15,142 bases of DNA from Cytophagaceae bacterium (GTDB lineage Bacteria; Bacteroidota; Bacteroidia; Cytophagales; Flexibacteraceae), in contig CANHWS010000049.1 in assembly GCA_947464365.1 (NCBI GenBank), positions 1 to 15,142 of the forward strand, in the 5' to 3' direction. The notes beneath the pieces are model-generated. The model saw nothing but the letters and a program-made list of their open reading frames with translations, was not told where the DNA came from and ran no database searches. Shown one piece after another: positions 1 through 6,859 of this stretch (its first letter is position 1; each line of letters starts with the position of its first letter). The position numbers and the translations under genes are program-made.

Positions 1-612
1 CAAGTGCAGACGGCAAAACGAGTAGGTGGTACCAAAAAATTCCAGATCGAACAAATTCTAGCCTTGTCGCCCGATCTCATCGTTTGTAACAAGGAAGAAA
101 ACTACCAGGATGGCGTCGAGTTGCTATCTGAACATCATAGTGTATTGGTAACCGAGATATACACCTTGGAAGATGCCCTTAGGGTAAATGCTGAGCTTGG
201 CTACTTGACCAGAACTGAGGACCGAGCCAAGGCCATTAACCAAGAAATCTTCATTGGATTTAGCCAAATTCCGGTGCGTCCAGAAAAGCAAAAAGTGGCC
301 TATGTAATTTGGGATGACCCTCTGATGGTGGTGGGCAAGCACACCTTTATCGATGACATGATTAAGGCAGCAGGATTCTTGAATGCGTTTGACAACTTAG
401 AGCGCTACCCTATCATTACGCATCAAAACCTAGCTGAGGCTGCTCCAGACCGCATTTTCCTATCTTCCGAACCATTTCCGTTTAGGGACAAGCATGTCAA
501 ACAATTTGCAACGTTGCTTCCTAGCGCCCAAATTGAGCTGGTAGATGGTGAGCTATTTAGTTGGTACGGCAGTCGGTTAACGAAAAGTGCCGCCTACTTT
601 GCCACACTTTAG
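1..612 (+). CDS. BtuF-like periplasmic metal-chelate-binding protein, 3' part
   Basis: The frame is open from base 1 and stops with TAG at 610-612, so the start and signal peptide lie outside the window; about 203 residues are visible. The visible N-terminal end has the pattern VGGT-K followed by a helix and SPDLIVCNKEEN. This is typical of helical-backbone metal receptors, the BtuF/FhuD-type substrate-binding proteins of ABC importers for cobalamin, haem or iron chelates. Later segments fit the second lobe of that fold (DDPLMVVGKHTFIDDMIKAAG, followed by the AAPDRIFLSSEPFPF segment). In this family the protein captures substrate in the periplasm and passes it to a permease/ATPase. No transporter partners are visible here, so the substrate cannot be told. 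The gene converges on the next one with only 6 bases between stops. The family call is firm; the ligand is unknown. Confidence 0.85.
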   Translation, partial: QVQTAKRVGGTKKFQIEQILALSPDLIVCNKEENYQDGVELLSEHHSVLVTEIYTLEDALRVNAELGYLTRTEDRAKAINQEIFIGFSQIPVRPEKQKVAYVIWDDPLMVVGKHTFIDDMIKAAGFLNAFDNLERYPIITHQNLAEAAPDRIFLSSEPFPFRDKHVKQFATLLPSAQIELVDGELFSWYGSRLTKSAAYFATL

Positions 613-618
613 TAGGAG

Positions 619-849
619 CTATTTGTCCCGATACTTAGGCAAAGGCTCATCAGTGCGCTTAAAATCCTGACCTACTTTAGGGTTCTGGTTACGTTTCCAC
701 CAAGGCTCGCCCCTAAAATACTTTTTGTTGTGGGCATGGATCATCCGGACATGGCACCCCGGAATAGGGCAACGAGGATAAAACGCACAAGCAGATAAGG
801 CTCCAATAACAAGGAGGATTAAGAGTCTTGATGCCAATTTTCGGGCCAT
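619..849 (-). CDS. small Cys/His-rich lipoprotein, hypothetical
   Basis: This encodes 76 residues from the ATG at 849; an in-frame ATG at 858 would add three residues. Basic residues (R3, K4, R8) precede a hydrophobic stretch and the lipobox L18-S-A-C21, so it is very probably a lipoprotein exported by Sec and anchored to a membrane. Just after the lipid-bearing cysteine comes a compact motif, C27-x4-C32-H33-x4-H38-x-H40, followed by a Trp pair and a charged, Lys/Arg-rich tail. I recall similar short lipoproteins in Cytophagales genomes but know no function. The Cys/His cluster could bind a metal or form a disulfide; that is inference. It lies downstream of the cas6 terminator, so it probably has its own promoter, which I could not identify. 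Confidence 0.75.
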   Translation of the reverse strand: MARKLASRLLILLVIGALSACAFYPRCPIPGCHVRMIHAHNKKYFRGEPWWKRNQNPKVGQDFKRTDEPLPKYRDK

Positions 850-876
850 AATGCACATAGTTGATGCAATAGTAAC

Positions 877-908
877 AAAAAAAGCAGCCCAAATGACAGA
901 CTGCTTCT
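877..908 (-). terminator. intrinsic terminator downstream of cas6
   Basis: Read on the minus strand, AGAAGCAG (908-901) pairs with CTGCTTTT (887-880), giving an 8-bp stem with one G-T pair and a 13-base loop. The second arm runs straight into a tract of T residues ending near 877. This is the classic Rho-independent form. It lies about 90 bases past the cas6 stop codon at 997 and ahead of the small lipoprotein gene. Confidence 0.7.
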
Positions 909-996
909 ATTCTAGGACACCAGAAATACAAGTTTAATCTAGGATTAAGACCACCTGGGATGGATTGATCATCGGTCATTGAGGCAGATCCGGATG

Positions 997-1827
997 TTAG
1001 GCTACCTTTTCGCGCCGAGCAAAAGTCCGCTCGGGGGTAGTTGGTTTTTGACCTTCGAGGTAGTAAGGCACCATGCGGTTATGAAATTGCTGTTCGGCCA
1101 GGTCGATCATACCAAAACCTTGGGTACAATGTTCTCCAAGGCCATTATCGAACAAGAACTCTTGCACCAACGGATGTGCATATAGTGTGAACGGAAAGGT
1201 GTACCCACGAATCTCGTAAGAAATCTGACCGGCATTGAGTTGATAAATGCGAGCGAATTTCTTTTCCTCACGCCTCATCTTCCCGAGATAATTAGGGTCA
1301 GGCAATACCTGAAATTTGTAAAAAGAGGCGATCTGCTCGGCGCTGAACCTACCACTATCCTCGAGCCTGATCATCGTGCTTTCGTACAAAAGGTCACTGA
1401 AAGCATCAGTGTCAGGGGAGATAAATCGTTTAGCCTCTGCGTCACCGGCTGTGCCCTGTATAGCAACCAATGGGCTTAGGCAAACATACCGTGCTTGGTC
1501 TTCGTGTTTAGGTGGCTCTTCCATCGACACCGAGTCAGGTATCAAGATCAGCTGACCTACCTCGATCTGTTTCTGGGCAAATATCCCGTTCAAGACAAGG
1601 TCTAGGTCCGCTTTTTCGCTACTACTCATCACCAATGATACCTTCGTGCTAAAGTAACTAAGTCCCAGACTCGTTACCTTTGTCTGCCCTTTTAGACAGC
1701 TATAACAGAGGCTTTGAGGCAATACCCCTACCGTCGCCTTAATGATTACCTCCGAAAGTATGTTTTGGTGATGGAAGGGTGCCACGGCACCTTTGTTAAC
1801 CAAAGTAAAAATTACCCTTACGCGCAT
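997..1827 (-). CDS. cas6: CRISPR-associated endoribonuclease Cas6, stand-alone
   Basis: This encodes 276 residues from the ATG at 1827. Cas6 cuts CRISPR precursor RNA within each repeat to make crRNAs, and has two ferredoxin-like (RAMP) folds. The start MRVRVIFTL is a typical first beta strand, and PFHHQ (17-21) occupies the place of the family's P-[FY]-x-Y/H-Q segment, so H19 or H20 may be the catalytic base. Near the C-terminus, RGYTFPFTLYAHPLVQEFLF leads into the diagnostic glycine-rich loop G229-L-G231-x5-G237-F-G239, an exact match to the family GxGxxxxxGFG pattern. Length fits the family (about 220-280). No repeat array and no other cas gene lies within 1 kb to the left or 13 kb to the right, so it appears to be an orphan here. 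A terminator follows at 877-908 and a hairpin lies in its leader (1857-1877). Confidence 0.88.
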   Translation of the reverse strand: MRVRVIFTLVNKGAVAPFHHQNILSEVIIKATVGVLPQSLCYSCLKGQTKVTSLGLSYFSTKVSLVMSSSEKADLDLVLNGIFAQKQIEVGQLILIPDSVSMEEPPKHEDQARYVCLSPLVAIQGTAGDAEAKRFISPDTDAFSDLLYESTMIRLEDSGRFSAEQIASFYKFQVLPDPNYLGKMRREEKKFARIYQLNAGQISYEIRGYTFPFTLYAHPLVQEFLFDNGLGEHCTQGFGMIDLAEQQFHNRMVPYYLEGQKPTTPERTFARREKVA

Positions 1828-1856
1828 AATGGACTAGAATTGTGGGTTATGGTCAC

Positions 1857-1877
1857 GGCCAAATGCCGACATTGGCC
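1857..1877 (-). promoter_or_regulatory. hairpin in the cas6 upstream region
   Basis: GGCCAAATG (1857-1865) pairs with CATTGGCC (1870-1877) around the tetraloop CCGA, giving an 8-bp stem with one bulged A. It ends 30 bases before the cas6 ATG. No T tract follows on the minus strand, so it does not look like a terminator. A role as an RNA structure in the cas6 leader or as a protein operator is possible; neither is shown. Confidence 0.35.
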
Positions 1878-2008
1878 CCAGAGAAAAAAACAGAACAGCG
1901 CCGTAGTCAAAAAAACTATACCTAAGACTAGGCTAAAGTGAGCTTTTGGGTGTTGAACAAACTCAAAGAGCGTGACTTTACACTTTTGCTTGCGTGCTAC
2001 TTTACTAT

Positions 2009-2503
2009 ATGTATAACCTGATAGTTTTGAAAATCCGAAAAAAAATTATCGCCAATTGGCCTCAAATGCACCTTTTGGGCTTTTTGGGCCTCCTTTTCCT
2101 TTCAAGTTGTCAGCAAGAACCCTGCACAGGGGGTACAATCCCGTGGTTTGGGGTGCAGGTCTATGTTGCAGATACACTAAGGACGAATGCAATTGCAGCT
2201 ATCAGAGGTGTGGGTACTATGGCTGACGCCAACTTAACTATTGGCACCCAAAGACAATACCTTTTACAGCTCAATCCAGGGGCTGATAGTTGTAGTTTTT
2301 CGCTAACGCTCAACAACAGAGCTAATGCACCAACCATCAATTTGTACTACACTAAAAAACCTGTGTTGATATCCGAACGATGTGGCTTTGGCTTCAACTA
2401 CAACAGCATTCGTGTCAAGGTCTCGGGCGTTGATAGTGTCAGACTGACAAAAGACTTTGCCGACTCAACCCGTGGGACCAATTTAATCATCTGGATCAGG
2501 TAA
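2009..2503 (+). CDS. DUF6452 family lipoprotein
   Basis: This encodes 164 residues from the ATG at 2009. An N-terminal region with a basic KIRKK stretch leads to a hydrophobic core and the lipobox L-S-S-C followed by QQEPC. The body matches DUF6452 as I recall it: short beta segments with paired cysteines, a LNPGADSCSF strand, a LYYTKKP strand, the ERCGFGFNY motif and a final VDSVRLTK strand. These are surface or periplasmic lipoproteins of Bacteroidota with no known function. The start is uncertain: an upstream GTG (1994) and an internal ATG at 2066 are both in frame. A TAnnTTTG element at 2022-2029 would favour 2066, but that start leaves a signal peptide with no basic residue. Its TAA overlaps the ATG of the next gene by one base, so the two are probably translationally coupled. 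Confidence 0.75.
   Translation: MYNLIVLKIRKKIIANWPQMHLLGFLGLLFLSSCQQEPCTGGTIPWFGVQVYVADTLRTNAIAAIRGVGTMADANLTIGTQRQYLLQLNPGADSCSFSLTLNNRANAPTINLYYTKKPVLISERCGFGFNYNSIRVKVSGVDSVRLTKDFADSTRGTNLIIWIR
2022..2029 (+). promoter_or_regulatory. possible -7 promoter element (TAGTTTTG)
   Basis: TAGTTTTG fits the Bacteroidota -7 consensus TAnnTTTG. It lies 36 bases before the ATG at 2066 but inside the coding frame if translation begins at 2009. I saw no TTG at the usual -33 distance, so this is a weak call. Confidence 0.35.
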
Positions 2504-3276
2504 TGTTTATGCAACGATCTACCAATATTTCTCTGAACCTTCTGCCAATGTTGACATTATCAACTGGTCGATTAACCAGTAAAACGATCTTGTTGTGCAT
2601 AGGACTGCTTTTGCTTGTTTCGGTAAGCAGTTGGGGGCAATCAACCTATCGGCAACGAGACAGTCTCAGGACCGATGGTTTCAGGTTTGGGGTCGAGCTG
2701 CTTTGGCCACTATATACGCTAAGCAAACCTGATCAAAAACAGTGGGAAGTGATGGGCGACTACAGTTACGATCGGCATATTGGGGTTCTCGAGATTGGGC
2801 AGCAATTCAAACGTACCAACCCCGGCACAGACGCTGGTCAGCTGGAGGTCAATGGAGGATACTTTAGGTTAGGATACGAATATAACCTACTCAAAAATGG
2901 CGACGACGTCATTTTCGCTGGTGGGCGTTATGGTCAGGCAACGTTCGTAAGGACAGTGTCTGACCTTTCGGTAACATCGACCTATTGGGGCCAAACGGGT
3001 AAGGCTAGCGTACCAGATATGATGCGCACTTGTGGCTGGCTGGAAGCGGTGATCGGAGCCAAAGTACGCCTTGGTTGGCAGCTCTATCTTGGCCTAACTG
3101 CAAGGGCAGGCTATCGGCTTTATGGGAATGATTTTGATGGTATAGCACCGAATGTGGTACCTGGCTACGGCGATGCCCTCAACAACCTAAACTATAACAT
3201 CAGCTATTACCTTAGCTTCAAGATCCCGACCCAGACTCGCGCCTTTATACCTGAGCCTAAAAAGGGCAAAAAATAG
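2503..3276 (+). CDS. DUF6048 family outer-membrane barrel-like protein
   Basis: This encodes 257 residues, with its ATG overlapping the stop of the preceding DUF6452 gene (TAATG). A second ATG two codons later is also possible. The N-terminus contains a long hydrophobic signal segment (LLCIGLLLLVSVSSWGQS), with cleavage likely after the small-residue stretch before QS. The mature part has alternating aromatic/polar strands (for example FRFGVELLWPLY, GGYFRLGYEYNLL, YNISYYLSFKIP) typical of a small outer-membrane beta barrel. It ends in a lysine-rich tail, which is unlike the usual aromatic C-terminus of barrels. From memory this is DUF6048, found in Bacteroidota beside DUF6452, which this arrangement repeats. 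No function is known for either. The pair likely acts together at the outer membrane; this is inferred from the coupling. Confidence 0.75.
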   Translation: MFMQRSTNISLNLLPMLTLSTGRLTSKTILLCIGLLLLVSVSSWGQSTYRQRDSLRTDGFRFGVELLWPLYTLSKPDQKQWEVMGDYSYDRHIGVLEIGQQFKRTNPGTDAGQLEVNGGYFRLGYEYNLLKNGDDVIFAGGRYGQATFVRTVSDLSVTSTYWGQTGKASVPDMMRTCGWLEAVIGAKVRLGWQLYLGLTARAGYRLYGNDFDGIAPNVVPGYGDALNNLNYNISYYLSFKIPTQTRAFIPEPKKGKK

Positions 3277-3316
3277 GCAACGCCTTTGGGCCAATTATTG
3301 CTATCCTGATTAGGGT

Positions 3317-3324
3317 TACCTTTG
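3317..3324 (+). promoter_or_regulatory. -7 promoter element (TACCTTTG) for the YciO-type gene
   Basis: TACCTTTG matches TAnnTTTG exactly and lies 29 bases before the ATG at 3354. A TTG at 3298-3300 gives a spacer of 16 bases, slightly shorter than the usual range. The position just ahead of a gene start makes it credible. Confidence 0.5.
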
Positions 3325-3353
3325 TAACCTACGCTTGTTGACCGCGCTACCCT

Positions 3354-3983
3354 ATGCCAGCTGAATATCTCGAAATCCACCCCGACAATCCCGAGCCACG
3401 CAAAATCAAACAGGTGGTGGACTGTTTACGGAACGGAGGGGTCATCATCTACCCTACCGACACCATTTATGGCATGGGTTGCGACATCATGAACGCCCGG
3501 GCGATCGAGCGCATAGCCAAAATCAAAGGGGTGAAACCCGAGAAGGCTAACTTCAGCTTCATCTGTTACGACCTGAGTCACCTTTCCGACTACTCCAAAC
3601 ATGTAACGACCCCAGTTTTCAAGATGATGAAAAAGGGGTTACCAGGTCCGTTTACCTTCATCCTTGAGAGCAGTAGCAAAGTGCCTAGGTTGCTGAACAA
3701 CAACAAAAAACAGGTTGGCATCCGTATCCCAGACCACAACATCCCCCGCCTGTTAGTCAAGGAGCTTGGCAACCCGATCATCAGCACCTCAGTCCAAGGC
3801 CAAGATGATTTGGTTGAGTACACGACGGACCCTGAGCTAATCTATGAACAATATCGCAACCAAGTGGACCTCGTGATAGGCGGGGGGATCGGGAACATCC
3901 TAGCATCTACAATCATCGACTGCACTGGCGACGAACCTGAGATCATCCGGCAAGGTGCTGGCGATATGGACTCTTTATATTGA
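3354..3983 (+). CDS. YrdC/Sua5-domain protein, YciO type (threonylcarbamoyl-AMP synthase family)
   Basis: This encodes 209 residues. The family makes threonylcarbamoyl-AMP from threonine, bicarbonate and ATP, the first step of t6A37 tRNA modification. Seen here are GGVIIYPTDTIYGMGCD near residue 30, KGLPGPFTFIL near 100 and VGIRIPDHNIPRLL near 122, all hallmarks of the YrdC fold. Two details place it with E. coli YciO rather than TsaC: NFSFICYDLSHLSDYS follows the first helix pair, as in YciO, and the TsaC S-x-N signature is replaced by STSVQ. YciO could not replace TsaC in E. coli, so the true t6A role of this gene is uncertain and another TsaC may exist elsewhere in the genome. Many pipelines would simply label it L-threonylcarbamoyladenylate synthase. 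The domain call is very secure; the activity is not. Confidence 0.88.
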   Translation: MPAEYLEIHPDNPEPRKIKQVVDCLRNGGVIIYPTDTIYGMGCDIMNARAIERIAKIKGVKPEKANFSFICYDLSHLSDYSKHVTTPVFKMMKKGLPGPFTFILESSSKVPRLLNNNKKQVGIRIPDHNIPRLLVKELGNPIISTSVQGQDDLVEYTTDPELIYEQYRNQVDLVIGGGIGNILASTIIDCTGDEPEIIRQGAGDMDSLY

Positions 3984-4035
3984 GCCTAAATTTCGTCCAC
4001 TTACCAAGGACACAAAACATGGACCCTAAATAGCC

Positions 4036-4074
4036 AAAGGCCCCGTCATGGTACTGATACCAGACGGGGCCTTT
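4036..4074. terminator. strong bidirectional hairpin terminator
   Basis: AAAGGCCCCGTC (4036-4047) pairs perfectly with GACGGGGCCTTT (4063-4074). Inside, TGGTA (4049-4053) pairs with TACCA (4058-4062) around the tetraloop CTGA. The result is a 17-bp stem with only one unpaired A. The arms end in AAA/TTT on both strands, and it lies between convergent genes, so it probably stops transcription from both sides, although the T tracts are short. Confidence 0.75.
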
Positions 4075-4117
4075 GAGTTAAACGCTAACATGATACTCTA
4101 GAAACAAGGGCTAACCC

Positions 4118-4822
4118 TTAGTCACCGATCTTGAAAGAGACACCAGCTGAGATTTGAACGGCGCGATTAGCAGCCTTTTGATAATCCCTCATTGCGTCAA
4201 GGCTAGGAGTACTCGGACCGCTAGTCTCGGCATACTTCTGAACCTCAGCAAAGCCAAGTGCATAACGCACATCGAGGAACACTGCAATATTGGCGATGAC
4301 ATCATAGCTGACACCTACGCCTGCAATTGCACCGTAGTCAACAAGGCTAACTTGTGGTTTAGTGGCCTCGGCTTGATCATAACTATTTACGACCAGAACA
4401 TTACTAGATTCCTTGTTACCATTTAGGGTCAGTTCTCTTGTCCCGCCTAAAGCAATCCCAGCATAAGGACCAGCATGCACGTTGGCCTTGAAACTTGATG
4501 TAATCGGGATAGAGACCTTGAAGAATAGAGGGATGGTTGCATAGTTGGTTCGAAGGGTTGACTCAACACCGCCACCAAGATCCAGTTTAGAACCACGTTG
4601 GTCAAACAAAACCTCTGGTTGAAGGCTTACAAACGGAAATAGCGAAGTTTCGAACAGGATACCTGCATGAAAACCATTGACGGAGCTCGCTTTGAGGTCT
4701 TCTTTGCTATTGAAGCTTGAGCTGGCCATGGAGAGACCGCCGCGTACACCAAAGCGTGGCTGGGCATAGGCAGTCGATCCTACTACCAAGATAGCAGCCA
4801 AAATGATAAGATTTTTTTTCAT
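4118..4822 (-). CDS. PorT-like outer-membrane beta-barrel protein
   Basis: This encodes 234 residues with a textbook signal peptide: MKK, a hydrophobic core, then STAYAQ with cleavage probably after TAYA. The mature protein opens with RFGVRGGLSMAS and continues through alternating beta strands such as GFHAGILFETSLFPFVSLQPEVLF, TIPLFFKVSI, KANVHAGPYAGIALGG and VFLDVRYALGFAEV. It ends with the strand AVQISAGVSFKIGD. This is the PorT family / outer-membrane beta-barrel layout (8-10 strands, 200-250 residues) common in Bacteroidota. Such proteins sit in the outer membrane and most have no assigned function. The neighbouring minus-strand RemB-like gene ends 154 bases upstream, but this gene has its own good promoter at 4908-4937. 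It is followed by the two-way terminator at 4036-4074. Confidence 0.85.
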   Translation of the reverse strand: MKKNLIILAAILVVGSTAYAQPRFGVRGGLSMASSSFNSKEDLKASSVNGFHAGILFETSLFPFVSLQPEVLFDQRGSKLDLGGGVESTLRTNYATIPLFFKVSIPITSSFKANVHAGPYAGIALGGTRELTLNGNKESSNVLVVNSYDQAEATKPQVSLVDYGAIAGVGVSYDVIANIAVFLDVRYALGFAEVQKYAETSGPSTPSLDAMRDYQKAANRAVQISAGVSFKIGD

Positions 4823-4907
4823 TGGGTGAATAAAGGGGATTTAGGATTGAATGAGCGTCACTGTTACCCTGGGGCAGGATTAGTGTATTGCCCTGAATTT
4901 GACATGG

Positions 4908-4937
4908 CAAATGTATGATTTCAAGCCGGACAACAAA
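4908..4937 (-). promoter_or_regulatory. promoter of the PorT-like barrel gene
   Basis: On the minus strand, TTTG (4937-4934), an 18-base spacer, then TACATTTG (4915-4908) fits the Bacteroidota -33/-7 pattern with a full TAnnTTTG match. It lies about 85 bases ahead of the ATG at 4822, in the gap after the RemB-like gene. This predicts a leader of roughly 80 bases. Confidence 0.65.
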
Positions 4938-4975
4938 ATAAATTATTGCGCTAGTTCCATTTCACTTTGTCTGAA

Positions 4976-6748
4976 TTAGTACTCCCAAGTCCGCCTACCG
5001 ATATTAACCCTTAACGCACCTGTAATCATATTGGTAGTTTGGTTGAGCTCGGCCTTGGCACTGTTGAGGCTGCGGCGGGTGTAGGTGAAATCAAACCAAA
5101 CACCATGACGGATCATGTAGCTGACGTTGAGCTCAGCCCATAATAAGGTGGTATTGATGCCGCTATACATCGGATATCCGTTGATGCGGCCATCCGTACG
5201 AGCGGTGTAAGGGGTCAGAATATTATGCCCATTGAACCCACCTGTGCCTTGTACAACCCGACCTGTATAAAGCTGAAGGCTATCGTCACCAAAGCGGGTA
5301 TAAGACACCTTGCCTGTTATCAAGACTCTACCGTGGGGTTGGTAACGAACTATCCCGATTGACTCTGTCAGATTGGCGCCTAAAGGATGTGCCAATGGTT
5401 GCCCATAGTTGGCCCAGTTTCGAAGTTGGCTATCATGAGAGTAGGTAAATGGTCGAATATAGTTGTATTCTGCTTGTAGGTCTAAGTTCCTGATTCCGAA
5501 TGCATTGTAGTACTTCGCTCCGAGCTGCCATGCAAATTTATTGCGCCAAGAGTTGTTTCGTGAAGTCAAATCAGAGATATAAAACTCGTCGAGCGTGAAC
5601 TGGCCATAGACCTGAAAGTGCTTCAGGAAATTATATCGGGCATCTGCACCCAACATGGCATTATCTGGGCTACCTAATGTTTGCTCGACTGAGCGGTAGA
5701 AGATTATTGGGTTCAGGTAGGCTAGGTCATAACCACCATTACCTGTCGAGTCGCCACGGCTGAACATAATCGCCTCAAAGATCCCGATGTTTAGGTTGGG
5801 GGTCAGGTTGAGGCTCAGGTGGTGCATCGTCATGTACTTAGTCGGCACCAATTGGCTTCCGATGACACCCCCGCCCTTCCCGATGGCCACTGCAGGGCTG
5901 CCCTTCATCTGGGCATAGAGATTGGTGTATTGCAGCCTCCAAATACGGGTCTGGACCTTAAGGAATGTGTAAGGCGCTGCCTGAGACCCTAAGATTAAGG
6001 AGCGATAGCCGTTTCCTACTTGGTTTTTGTCATAACCAAACTGAACATGGATGGCCTTAATAGGGTCGAAGGTGATATATCCTCGTGCCTGAAAAAAGTC
6101 ATAACCAGTCTGGTCCTTATATTCCTTCCAGAACGTTTCGCCCATTAGCACACCATCACGCAGGACACGGGTATCTACATAGTTGGGCAGCTGGACTTGG
6201 TTGTCTGAAAAGTAGGTATAGAAGCCTACCTTCTTCATGATATGTCCTCTGAGCTCTAGACCACGGGTGTTTGTCGTGATGCTATGGCTTGTGTTGCGAT
6301 CTGACCCACCCATGAAGTAATAAACGGGATTCAGAATGAGGTCAAAATCAGGGCTTTGGAATTCGTAGAAGGCATTCTGGGTGCGATAGACTGGCCCCCA
6401 CCACCTTGGTTTGTATTTACTAAGGTTCGAGAGGCTGTCGCACCACTCAGGGCTATCGTTCCGCAGATATTGCAGGTTGAACTGATCCGTTTTGCTAAAG
6501 CTAGAGGCAAGTCCAGTATCTGCGGCCAGGCTATCTACCCAACCGACGACTCCTTTCCGCTCATAAGCCTTAAAACTTGAGTGGAACCCCGGGGCAAACT
6601 TCCCGGACAGGATTTCCCACCGGTCGATTAGGTGGGTATAGTCATTATCCTGAGGAGCAAACACTCCCTGAGCCTTGAGCGTAGAGATGGATCCTGAAAT
6701 GAGGAGAACAATAATTATCAGGCAACAGTGGCGTAGAGTTGGGTTCAT
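4976..6748 (-). CDS. RemB/Wzi-like outer-membrane beta-barrel protein
   Basis: This encodes 590 residues from the ATG at 6748, chosen because MNPTLRHCC followed by a hydrophobic run and STLKAQ makes a normal signal peptide. The longer frame would begin with GTG at 6781. The body matches gliding-motility protein RemB of Flavobacterium, which shares a fold with the capsule-assembly porin Wzi: VNTRG-like TNTRGLELRG, the FYTYFSDNQVQLPNYV strand pair, HVQFGYDKNQVGNGYRSLIL and WRLQYTNLYAQM. The C-terminal half is a run of amphipathic strands ending with FTYTRRS and a terminal WEY, an aromatic barrel end. RemB contributes to gliding or surface-polysaccharide display in Flavobacterium. No gld/spr genes are visible here, so gliding cannot be inferred from this window; a general Wzi-like envelope role is equally possible. 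It lies 78 bases from the end of rnz. Confidence 0.8.
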   Translation of the reverse strand: MNPTLRHCCLIIIVLLISGSISTLKAQGVFAPQDNDYTHLIDRWEILSGKFAPGFHSSFKAYERKGVVGWVDSLAADTGLASSFSKTDQFNLQYLRNDSPEWCDSLSNLSKYKPRWWGPVYRTQNAFYEFQSPDFDLILNPVYYFMGGSDRNTSHSITTNTRGLELRGHIMKKVGFYTYFSDNQVQLPNYVDTRVLRDGVLMGETFWKEYKDQTGYDFFQARGYITFDPIKAIHVQFGYDKNQVGNGYRSLILGSQAAPYTFLKVQTRIWRLQYTNLYAQMKGSPAVAIGKGGGVIGSQLVPTKYMTMHHLSLNLTPNLNIGIFEAIMFSRGDSTGNGGYDLAYLNPIIFYRSVEQTLGSPDNAMLGADARYNFLKHFQVYGQFTLDEFYISDLTSRNNSWRNKFAWQLGAKYYNAFGIRNLDLQAEYNYIRPFTYSHDSQLRNWANYGQPLAHPLGANLTESIGIVRYQPHGRVLITGKVSYTRFGDDSLQLYTGRVVQGTGGFNGHNILTPYTARTDGRINGYPMYSGINTTLLWAELNVSYMIRHGVWFDFTYTRRSLNSAKAELNQTTNMITGALRVNIGRRTWEY

Positions 6749-6859
6749 CACGAGGGATGGAAAGGCTGTACAGTTACCCACAAAGTTGGTAACAAGATTA
6801 TGCTAAAGTCGCACAAATTGCCGAATATCTATAACCTTGAAGCTAGAATAGGAACCAGA

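Noticed and set aside
713..1479. ORFs of 68-88 codons around and opposite cas6 and the small lipoprotein
   Set aside because: They overlap better supported genes on the other strand or other frames and have no recognisable motif, signal peptide or start context.
1..2008. CRISPR array near cas6
   Set aside because: I looked for regularly spaced direct repeats of 25-40 bases on both sides of cas6 and saw none.
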